Origin: Fluoribacter gormanii
GTDB lineage: Bacteria; Pseudomonadota; Gammaproteobacteria; Legionellales; Legionellaceae
Assembly (NCBI RefSeq): GCF_900156395.1
Contig: NZ_FTNL01000008.1
Location: 65,753 to 129,752, forward strand
DNA length: 64,000 nucleotides
Direction: 5' to 3'
In this document: positions 8,114 through 15,534 of the stretch, piece after piece
Layout of the letters: each line of letters opens with the position of its first letter
How positions within the stretch are numbered: position 1 is the stretch's first letter
Translations under genes and position numbers: made by a program
The notes under the pieces: model-generated
Databases searched by the model: none
Told to the model about the DNA's origin: nothing
The model's input: only the letters and a program-made list of their open reading frames with translations

Positions 8114-9451
8114 TTATTTGTTGTAAGCATATCCACCCGCTAAGTCTTGATACAAAATAACCAATGTCATCGCGAGTTCTAACTTGGCCTGATTTGTTGA
8201 CAGGGCCAAATTATCCAAATAGATTTTGCTTTGTAATAATTCTTTATAAGAAATTAATCCTGTTTTTAGCAATCCTTGCTGTAATTTGTATTTATGACGG
8301 TACTCATTTTCAGCATGTAAATAAGCTATAAATCGTTCATTCATACGCTTATTTGCAGAATAATCGCTATCAACTTCTTTTAAAATACGCCGTACTGTTT
8401 TATTAAATTCAGCAATTTTTGCATTGTAGGAGCCTTTACGTGCTGCAATTTTTCCAAGGGAGCTGGGGGTAAGTGTCCAATTGACATATGCATCTGTTGT
8501 TTCTGCAAAATTACTGCTTGGCAAATTTACTTCGCCAAGAAAGGCATCTAACTGTAATCCCGGAAAAAAATCACTATAGGCAACATTAACTGCTGCTCGC
8601 GAGGCGTTCAATGCATATTGAGCCATTTTCAAATCTGGACGATTATTTAATACTGTAGCGGGTAAGTTGCCTGGTTTAAATTGTGAAAAGTCTATTTTGG
8701 CAAAATTATTATTATTTTTAATCCGGCCAGGGTTTTCATTGATCAAATAACGAAGTGCATTCTCACTGGATACAATATTGTGCAAAACAGGTTTAATTTG
8801 AGCTGCAATCAGCTGTTCATCAGATTGCAATTGAGCCAAATTAATTTCATTCTCTAAACCAATCTTGATTTCTCCTTTGCTCAATTCAATTAATGATTTT
8901 AAGTCGCCGTCTAATTGCTGCAATAATCTTAATTGTTCTAATTGTGCGATTAAGGTGAAATACGCTGACGTTACCTGGCCAATTAATGTCAGACGCATTG
9001 CTTCAATGGCTGCGAGACGATATTGGACATTATAGGTGGCCTCTTTTTGTTGGGTATAAAGTTTCATCATGTTCAGGAAATAGTAGGGCCACACCCCATA
9101 AAATGCACTGGGTGCTCCAAGCGCGGGGTTCGTGGAGTAGCCCGCAAATATTTGTACGAAAGGAATCCAACTAAGCTTGATTTGCCGCAATTCGCCTTGT
9201 GCTTGTTGTAAGTTTCCAATGGCAATATGAATATCCATGTTATTGTTCAAGCCAGCCTCGATCAATTGATTCAATTCTACATCATGAAATTGTTGCCACC
9301 AAGCAATGTAAGGTAAATCATCTACAGGTTTATAATCCTTTGTAGTGGAGGGAAATTTTTTAGGTGGCGAAGAAATTTGCTGTTCAATATTTTTATTGCA
9401 GCTTAACAAACCTGCTACTAATGACATCAAGAACAGTATTTTCTTCAACAT
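8114..9451 (-). CDS. TolC/OprM-type outer membrane efflux lipoprotein
   Basis: A 445-residue outer membrane factor. A lipoprotein signal peptide with lipobox LLSC (Cys near residue 18) is followed by two repeats of the OEP fold: the first includes GLNNNMDIHIAIGNLQQAQ and the second NRPDLKMAQYALNASRAAV, the typical NRPDL hallmark of NodT/OprM proteins, plus DFFPGLQLDAFLG. It should form the trimeric exit duct for the HlyD-like adaptor and FUSC permeases encoded immediately downstream. About 140 bases, including a short repeat, separate it from the adaptor gene, so it is likely the first gene of the operon. Confidence 0.85.
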   Translation of the reverse strand: MLKKILFLMSLVAGLLSCNKNIEQQISSPPKKFPSTTKDYKPVDDLPYIAWWQQFHDVELNQLIEAGLNNNMDIHIAIGNLQQAQGELRQIKLSWIPFVQIFAGYSTNPALGAPSAFYGVWPYYFLNMMKLYTQQKEATYNVQYRLAAIEAMRLTLIGQVTSAYFTLIAQLEQLRLLQQLDGDLKSLIELSKGEIKIGLENEINLAQLQSDEQLIAAQIKPVLHNIVSSENALRYLINENPGRIKNNNNFAKIDFSQFKPGNLPATVLNNRPDLKMAQYALNASRAAVNVAYSDFFPGLQLDAFLGEVNLPSSNFAETTDAYVNWTLTPSSLGKIAARKGSYNAKIAEFNKTVRRILKEVDSDYSANKRMNERFIAYLHAENEYRHKYKLQQGLLKTGLISYKELLQSKIYLDNLALSTNQAKLELAMTLVILYQDLAGGYAYNK

Positions 9452-9581
9452 GAATTGAGCATCGTATGAAATAGGAATATTTCTATCATTGTAATTTAAT
9501 TGGTTTTATATCGTTAGATATTATTCCTTATATTTCTTGAAATGTTTAAGTTTTGTCAACCATTGCGATTTAGTCTATATA

Positions 9582-9610
9582 TTGACATGCAAAGGGGTTC
9601 TCTCTATATT
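9582..9610 (+). promoter_or_regulatory. Sigma-70 promoter for the zinc-ribbon/Nudix pair
   Basis: TTGACA at 9582-9587 and TATATT at 9605-9610 are separated by exactly 17 bases. This is the best consensus promoter I saw in the window. It implies a 5' leader of roughly 110 bases before the ATG at 9728, long enough for regulation. Confidence 0.65.
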
Positions 9611-9727
9611 CTGTTTAATCCACGCAAGTTGAGGATTACATCTATTCTCGATTCCCTCCCGATTTGTAATGATTTATTCAACTTGTAGGGCGAGGGATAC
9701 TTTAATTACTTTTGTTAAGGTATCTCT

Positions 9728-10675
9728 ATGCTCAATGACTCTCAAATTTTAAGACGCAAACCTATTTCAATTAATCTGGATAGTTTTCCTGGAGGAGTAG
9801 CAGCGTGGGGCGCTTTACCTGCGGTTTTTGATTGCCATAATAACAAATTTGATCGTGGTGTTCATGTTCATGCAAGAATGACGGGCTCAGGCAAAAAAAT
9901 AATTGACCAATCCTACCCTGAAGTAGAAATAATCTGGCAAGAAAAAAACATGATACTTACCGAGGCGTGTGCTTTAAGTTATACCATGAGTTCGATTTTT
10001 GATTTTGATATCGTTAGTTTGAATTGCAGTCATTGTGGCACGGAACTTCTCGATGAGAATTTGGCCTCCGTTCTCCCTTCATTTGAACATTATTGTGCTT
10101 TCTGTGGTGGTTTAACCTTAACCAGTAAGCGCTGTGTAGCGAATCCGGTGATTCGATTCAAAGAGGTGCTTCATGATAAATTAGTAAAAAGACCATCAAT
10201 AATGCCACAACGAAAAATAATGTTAGATAACACACAATATCCAGGTGGATTTCAGATTTGGGGGTCTAATCCTTCAATTATTTGGACGGCAAAACGTTTG
10301 GAAGAAAGTGCAATTCATGTTCATGCTTATAATCGTGAAAAAAAAAGAGTTATTGATAACACGTATAGCGAAGTGTGGGTAAATGGGATTCTTCTGGATA
10401 TTGAAATGGTGCGTATATTGCAAATACAAAAAGCAATTCCTGAACTTCGATTTTGTTTAACCAGCATCAACTGCCCTAGTTGTTCCCATGCCCATTTTGA
10501 TAAGGAGCTCCTTGCAGTAGTGCCTCATCAACAACACCAATGTGAACAATGTGATGCAGTTTTTACTACACCAACGAGTGTTATTAGTAATCCATCAACA
10601 ACCATTTTAAATCAATTAACGTGTTTCACAGGTAGGATATTAGAAAATGGATCAATTTGTAAAAACGATCTTTAA
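9728..10675 (+). CDS. Tandem-duplicated zinc-ribbon-like protein of unknown function
   Basis: A 315-residue protein made of two copies of one domain. Repeat 1 (about residues 14-141) and repeat 2 (about 163-290) share LD..PGG..W..., HVHA, ID..Y.EV and a four-cysteine set with identical spacing: C100-x2-C103-x19-C123-x2-C126 and C249-x2-C252-x19-C272-x2-C275. Both copies also share S(L/I)NC and an SNP/ANP end. The cysteine sets look like zinc ribbons. No signal peptide or membrane segment. The next gene, a Nudix hydrolase, overlaps its end by 29 bases, so the two are co-translated and probably act together, for example on a modified nucleotide or as binder plus hydrolase. I do not recognise the family. 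Confidence 0.7.
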   Translation: MLNDSQILRRKPISINLDSFPGGVAAWGALPAVFDCHNNKFDRGVHVHARMTGSGKKIIDQSYPEVEIIWQEKNMILTEACALSYTMSSIFDFDIVSLNCSHCGTELLDENLASVLPSFEHYCAFCGGLTLTSKRCVANPVIRFKEVLHDKLVKRPSIMPQRKIMLDNTQYPGGFQIWGSNPSIIWTAKRLEESAIHVHAYNREKKRVIDNTYSEVWVNGILLDIEMVRILQIQKAIPELRFCLTSINCPSCSHAHFDKELLAVVPHQQHQCEQCDAVFTTPTSVISNPSTTILNQLTCFTGRILENGSICKNDL

Positions 10676-11072
10676 AGCCGGCGCATTAATTTTTGATGCA
10701 CAGCATCGAGTTTTGGCAGTACATAAACGGGGGAAACCACCAAATGAATACATCGTCCCAGGAGGTAAGATTGAGCCTGGAGAAACTGATGAGGAGGCAT
10801 TAAGAAGAGAACTATTGGAAGAGTTAAACGTGAGGGTTCTATCGGTTACACCTTATGATGAATTTCAAGCAAAGGCCATTTATGAAGATGCATTATTAGT
10901 GATGCGCACCTATTTTGTCGTTATTGAAAGAGCTCCTGTTCCAGGAAGTGAAATTGATCATTTTATATGGTTAGATGCTTATTTCGAGACGAGTGGATAT
11001 CAATTTGCTTCAATTTTGGGGCAACAGATTTTGCCACGACTACTTGCTGAGGGGCATCTTGGTTTCACCTAA
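10647..11072 (+). CDS. Nudix hydrolase
   Basis: A 141-residue Nudix-fold enzyme. The Nudix box is complete: GKIEPGETDEEALRRELLEE, with the REL..EE metal-binding helix, near residues 40-60. Nudix enzymes cleave nucleoside diphosphates linked to another group, with Mg2+. The substrate cannot be told from sequence; the length and the VHKRGKPPNEYIVPGG front resemble MutT/ADP-ribose pyrophosphatase-like small members. It starts inside the end of the tandem zinc-ribbon gene (29-base overlap in a different frame), which indicates translational coupling. Confidence 0.85.
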   Translation: MDQFVKTIFKAGALIFDAQHRVLAVHKRGKPPNEYIVPGGKIEPGETDEEALRRELLEELNVRVLSVTPYDEFQAKAIYEDALLVMRTYFVVIERAPVPGSEIDHFIWLDAYFETSGYQFASILGQQILPRLLAEGHLGFT

Positions 11073-11292
11073 AACCATTATTCACTCCAAGTTGAATCAC
11101 TTAAATGCTCATCCATTGCTTTACCAGGAGCACATTCTTCTGGACAATAACCGTTATGCCGCTTTAGGTAAAAACTCTTATTAATAATCAAGAGCATTTT
11201 GTTTCTCGATATTATCTAATCGCTCTGCTTAAGCTAGCCCATTTTGATTCTTAATTTTTAGTAGGTCGGGAAAACTTGCCCGACCAATATGG

Positions 11293-13836
11293 TTAGAAAG
11301 TATAATTTCTCTCTTTTTCCTTTTCCGGCTCTTTTTCTTCACGCTTTCTTGTATTGTTGACATTAGTAGTGTTAACTGGATTGAAAAAAAACAATGTTTG
11401 ACTAGTAGGACAAGGTCTAGATACAGGTTGATAAATATAACCCAATGTTGCTGATTTATTTTCTCTAGGTGGGGGAGCTATTCTCATCTTGATCTGTTGT
11501 AATTCAGGAGCTAACCCAATGATTAGGTTTATGTACATAGGATAAAGTGTTTGACTATCCAAAATAGTACGATTAACAACAGGACTGTCTGATTCAGAAG
11601 AAACAGCACTCATCATGATTGCATTATCATGTTCAACATAATTTCTTAATCGCTTTAAGTTTGAGTAATTCTCCTCTAAGAAACTGTTTTTTTGATAAGC
11701 ATGTAATTGACGAATAATTTGCAGGTGTTGCACTAGCTGACCAAAATTATACTCAAGAGCCGCACGCAATATCGGTTTAGCCAGCAGTCTTAAAGCAAGG
11801 ATTTCTCCATGTTTTTGTAAAGGATAATCTTCCAAAATAGATAACTCTTCGGTTAGAAATTCTCTCATGTTATCTAGAGCCTCTATAGCCGCATTAATCC
11901 TGTCTAAAGGACTTAGAGTATGACCTTCATCCTGGTGTTTTTTAGCAATTTCAACGATACTCCGAAGAGTATCCAATCCCTTTATTTTGTTTTTTTTCTC
12001 CATTTCACGTTGTTTAGCCTCTTCCTGTATTTTCCTAAGCATTTCTTCTCGCTGGCTTTTTTTCAGCTTAGGTGGACTTAAGGCATTCCTCATGATCTGA
12101 CTTAACCTTGTAAAACTCTGGGAATCCTCTTTTTTCGTGGGGAAATATGCTTGTCTGAATTGTCCTTCTTCTTTGGTGGTCAGCGGTGATTTTTCTTCGC
12201 CCCGCAAAATTTTGCGCCACAAATCTTCTACTTCTTGCGGAGCATTCTTTCTTATCAGAAAACCTATAAAAAATTCTTCATCTTCTTTGGACGTTAAGAG
12301 GCTTTTAGCATTTCTTTTTGGGGATGATGCAAATTGTTCCGCAGCTTTTTTTTCTTGTGCTTTATAAATATTTAACCAATGTTCTTGAAAGTTTCCTTCT
12401 AAAACAGAGGTTTTTTGTTCACGTAATAGCAAATTATCCAATAAAAAGATAATAAGCTCTTTTAATTCTACCTGAACTATTTGCTTCAACTGGTGAGGGT
12501 CTTGAAGCAAAAGATCCACGACATATTTATTATTATCTTGATCCTGATGAACAATAATATTCCTTAAACTGACAAGATCTTCCCAAGAGACCGACTCATT
12601 ATAGGCACTATAAAAATTCTTTCCTGTTAGATATTCTCCTAGTTTTTGCAAATACCTTAAAGCTGCGTGCCGGCCTACTTTTGAAGAAAAATAAAGGAAC
12701 GTATCTTTGTATTCATCTATCTTGGGTTTAGAATTTCTTGCTTTATCAATGGATTGATTAACAAATGACAACAAAGATAAAACATTTTTATACGTATTGG
12801 TATCTATTAGACGCTGTGTTAAAGCTTGTATATTAAGTAAAGAAACAGGTTGGATTAAACTATCAGGCCTTTTTGCATCTAATTCGGCTCTCATTTTTTC
12901 TACGCATTCCTTTAAAATCGGAAGGTCTTTCTCGATGATATCAGGAAGTGCGTGAATAAGAATGTCACCAGTATGAGCCAACTCATTAACCAATCGGTTA
13001 AGCGCTGAAAAATAGCATTTCTTTTTTTCTACTTCACTTGAACTAATGGCGCTTAGATATTCTGTGTCTATTAGCAAGGAATTTTCCGTGATATCTTCCC
13101 CCATTAAGCCACCAAACTGCTCAAATGTTATCCAGGTAAAGGGGGCAGGAATAAATAATTTGCTGTATTTATTCAGGGTGTCATCAGATACATGGTATAG
13201 CGTTTGGCACATCTGCAAAAGAAGCTCCCTAGCAGAGCTAACTCCCCAGTTTTCAAGAACCTCTGCATGAAAATCATCCAATTCAATATCGACAGGGATT
13301 GCAATACCCTTGTTGCCGCGATATTTTAAAAGAAAATTAATAATTAAAAGAACATGCTCTAATTGTTGGAGATCACGAGGAATATCTTGAGTTCCTTTTA
13401 CTTTCGCTCCAAATTTCAAGGCTTTATTCCAAGAGACAAGTAAATCATCAGTGTCATCATCGTAGGATGAGGTAAAATGTATTCGCAAAAAATCTCTAGC
13501 GGACTCAATTTCCCGTGGATTGTTTAGCCTATCTTCTGTGCTAAGAGGTGTTTTTTGTGGAATAACAGATGAGGCTTTCTGAAATAACTTAAAATTTACC
13601 TCTTTTCGTAAATTAGAAACTGCCCGAACTAGAGATTTATTTGTAAAATAAACTTCAGAATAGTGTAGGGGTTCCACCAACTTTAAAGCCGCGTCGTAAT
13701 TTCTTTTTTTTGTCAATGAAAGAGCCTGCTTACATATTCGACCCATTTCATCATTGCTTTTAGCCAAATTAGTTAACTCTTCAACTATTTTTTGGTGACG
13801 CAGATTAGAAGGATTTGTTTCTTTCTTTGTAAACAT
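11293..13836 (-). CDS. Large helical protein with two HEPN-like RNxxxH motifs, effector candidate
   Basis: An 847-residue, mostly helical cytosolic protein that I do not recognise as a whole. I chose ATG 13836, with GGTGG 8 bases upstream, over a GTG 12 bases earlier. Two segments look like HEPN/DUF86 modules: one around residues 380-470 with LRNIIVHQ, and one around 640-780 with LKRLRNYVEHD; both contain RNxxxH, the nuclease signature of HEPN RNases. A charged linker (about 480-630, Lys/Glu-rich) separates them, and the C-terminus is a low-complexity Glu/Lys tail (REEKEPEKEKER). No membrane segments. Monocistronic. It could be a translocated effector, a toxin or an intracellular defence protein; the HEPN reading is my inference from two short motifs and their helical context. 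Confidence 0.5.
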   Translation of the reverse strand: MFTKKETNPSNLRHQKIVEELTNLAKSNDEMGRICKQALSLTKKRNYDAALKLVEPLHYSEVYFTNKSLVRAVSNLRKEVNFKLFQKASSVIPQKTPLSTEDRLNNPREIESARDFLRIHFTSSYDDDTDDLLVSWNKALKFGAKVKGTQDIPRDLQQLEHVLLIINFLLKYRGNKGIAIPVDIELDDFHAEVLENWGVSSARELLLQMCQTLYHVSDDTLNKYSKLFIPAPFTWITFEQFGGLMGEDITENSLLIDTEYLSAISSSEVEKKKCYFSALNRLVNELAHTGDILIHALPDIIEKDLPILKECVEKMRAELDAKRPDSLIQPVSLLNIQALTQRLIDTNTYKNVLSLLSFVNQSIDKARNSKPKIDEYKDTFLYFSSKVGRHAALRYLQKLGEYLTGKNFYSAYNESVSWEDLVSLRNIIVHQDQDNNKYVVDLLLQDPHQLKQIVQVELKELIIFLLDNLLLREQKTSVLEGNFQEHWLNIYKAQEKKAAEQFASSPKRNAKSLLTSKEDEEFFIGFLIRKNAPQEVEDLWRKILRGEEKSPLTTKEEGQFRQAYFPTKKEDSQSFTRLSQIMRNALSPPKLKKSQREEMLRKIQEEAKQREMEKKNKIKGLDTLRSIVEIAKKHQDEGHTLSPLDRINAAIEALDNMREFLTEELSILEDYPLQKHGEILALRLLAKPILRAALEYNFGQLVQHLQIIRQLHAYQKNSFLEENYSNLKRLRNYVEHDNAIMMSAVSSESDSPVVNRTILDSQTLYPMYINLIIGLAPELQQIKMRIAPPPRENKSATLGYIYQPVSRPCPTSQTLFFFNPVNTTNVNNTRKREEKEPEKEKERNYTF

Positions 13837-13848
13837 AATATAAACCAC

Positions 13849-14235
13849 CGAATTATTTTTAAAAAAAAGTATAACCTTTAATAAAATTCCTAAGAATTGC
13901 TTCTGGCAATACTTATGGTTCCATTCTACCTGCTTAAGGCACTGCCGCTAAGTTAACCCACGAGCGGCCATATCTGTTAAGTAAGAATGACATAAGACCT
14001 TGACTGATTAATTTTCTTCAACAAGACTGGATTTGCCAACAATTAAGGTTCTTGGGAAGGTATTATTGCCAAGAGAGAGCTGTGAATAGGCTTAAGATCA
14101 CATCGTACAAATATCTTGTATTAGCCATTAAGATTTTTAAAGCGGCATAATATTCCATAAAACTTCTAATGAGTCAATAAAAAGACAACATGCTAAATTC
14201 CAACTAAAATTTGGTACGAATTAAACTCACTTGCG
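13849..14235. other. Intergenic stretch with possible decayed coding sequence
   Basis: No intact gene. One open stretch on the plus strand (about 14004-14150) translates to a plausible basic peptide containing CQERAVNRLKITSYKY before a stop, with no start codon or ribosome site. It may be a remnant of a transposase or other gene, but I cannot name the source. It leads directly into the duplicated patatin fragment at 14236. Confidence 0.25.
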
Positions 14236-14371
14236 CTACTTCACGTATAATTCTGGTGATGGATTGTATGCCTGGATCACCCATTGTTTGAATATAAGTG
14301 GGGTGTCTTATCTCTTCAGCTATATTGGGCTCACAATGATTCAAAATCTGTTCAATTAGTTTTTTGTAGTT
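14236..14371 (-). pseudogene. Duplicated fragment of the patatin gene's 3' coding region
   Basis: These 136 bases match 15663-15801 inside the oxidoreductase-patatin fusion gene in the same orientation, with only a handful of mismatches and a net 3-base difference near 14301-14306. The fragment has no start, stop or active-site part, so it is a non-functional copy of the stretch encoding roughly residues 660-707 of that protein. With the intact copy it forms direct repeats flanking the unknown gene at 14463. Confidence 0.8.
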
Positions 14372-14408
14372 CGCTTTAAAGTTTTCGCCACAATTTAAAA
14401 AAACTATT

Positions 14409-14437
14409 TTGCGTAAAAATAGCGCATTTGGTATAAT
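14409..14437 (+). promoter_or_regulatory. Extended -10 promoter
   Basis: A perfect TATAAT (14432-14437) preceded by TGG gives an extended -10; TTGCGT at 14409-14414 is a weak -35 at 17-base spacing. The start codon of the next gene follows about 25 bases downstream, leaving a very short leader. Confidence 0.5.
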
Positions 14438-14462
14438 TTGGATTACAATTGTGGAGCACTTA

Positions 14463-15461
14463 ATGATAGACTACCTAATTAATCAAAAAGGAAACCAAGC
14501 TGCAATTCGCAAGCAGCTAGAGGATGTAAATCTTAGCCCAATAGGATTGTTTGAATTTAGCGTTGACGAAAAAAAACTTTTAATGTCGTCCAAACGTGTG
14601 CTGGAGTATCGATTCGAATTCGAAGATTTGATAAAATTTGTCGATCTTTTTCATCAACAAATTCTAAAACTAAAAGAACAAATAACCGCAGCTTCCAATC
14701 AGAATGAAAATCAAACAATGCGTGGAAAATATCTGTTTCTATTAGAGCAATATGCGCGTATGTTGGATCGCGTCATCGAATTAATACCAGAATGTTCAGG
14801 ACAGAGTGAACGTATTCAGTACCAAAAAATGATTTACTCCAAACAGCTAGAGCTTACCAATGATATCAGAGTCGGCTTTAATCTGGACTTTGTACTCCCC
14901 TATACGCAATTGGAAGATGGAATCTTTGAATGTCAGTATGCCTCACCGAATCCAGACTCGGGCATGGAATCAGGTAGCCCTAAAATCCAAGACAGCAATT
15001 CATCTGCCGAAGAGCATTCACTTGATCTTTCTAATTTATCTACAGAATATAAAGAAGCTTATCAGACAAAATACAGTCATTCGCTTTTTAGTTTCTTCGT
15101 GTTATCTGTCAAAAATAGATTCAAACAAACTTCTAGAGAGAAGGAAATTCAATTTTTAGAAGAACTCCAGAAATTTTGTCAAAACTTAGATCCTAAACAG
15201 GCCATGTCACTGAAGAGTTTCGCTGTGCAGCTAGTGCTTAGCCGTATTAAAGGTGAAGAAATTTTCGGAAACAACAGCCTCTTAGCTCAGTGCCTTGAGA
15301 AGAAACTACCTAAGCCAAATGAGGAGGTTAAATTGGATTCCATTGATCAGGAAACTTTTCTTTATGTATGTCAAAAAAATAATTTAAAAATTCCAGAAAG
15401 CCTCAGCAACTATCAAATGCAAGCTGAAAGGATAGCATTGGATCCTCGGCCAGAATTTTAA
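14463..15461 (+). CDS. Hypothetical protein, effector candidate
   Basis: A 332-residue soluble protein that I do not recognise. ATG 14463 is chosen because GGAG lies 9 bases upstream and a promoter ends at 14437; the open frame itself begins earlier, inside the promoter. The first 150 residues are helical with coiled-coil character (KQLEDVNL, FHQQILKLKEQIT), followed by a Ser/Pro-rich linker (about 175-200) and a second helical part. The C-terminus is Glu-containing. It lies between two direct copies of a patatin-gene fragment and is transcribed alone toward the convergent fusion gene. Gene context suggests an accessory gene. Confidence 0.55.
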   Translation: MIDYLINQKGNQAAIRKQLEDVNLSPIGLFEFSVDEKKLLMSSKRVLEYRFEFEDLIKFVDLFHQQILKLKEQITAASNQNENQTMRGKYLFLLEQYARMLDRVIELIPECSGQSERIQYQKMIYSKQLELTNDIRVGFNLDFVLPYTQLEDGIFECQYASPNPDSGMESGSPKIQDSNSSAEEHSLDLSNLSTEYKEAYQTKYSHSLFSFFVLSVKNRFKQTSREKEIQFLEELQKFCQNLDPKQAMSLKSFAVQLVLSRIKGEEIFGNNSLLAQCLEKKLPKPNEEVKLDSIDQETFLYVCQKNNLKIPESLSNYQMQAERIALDPRPEF

Positions 15462-15534
15462 TTTTTGGCTGACCCATCAGTAATTTTTAATGATGACGAT
15501 TAGGGTTTATTGGCACAACCGTTGGAATCCTAAT

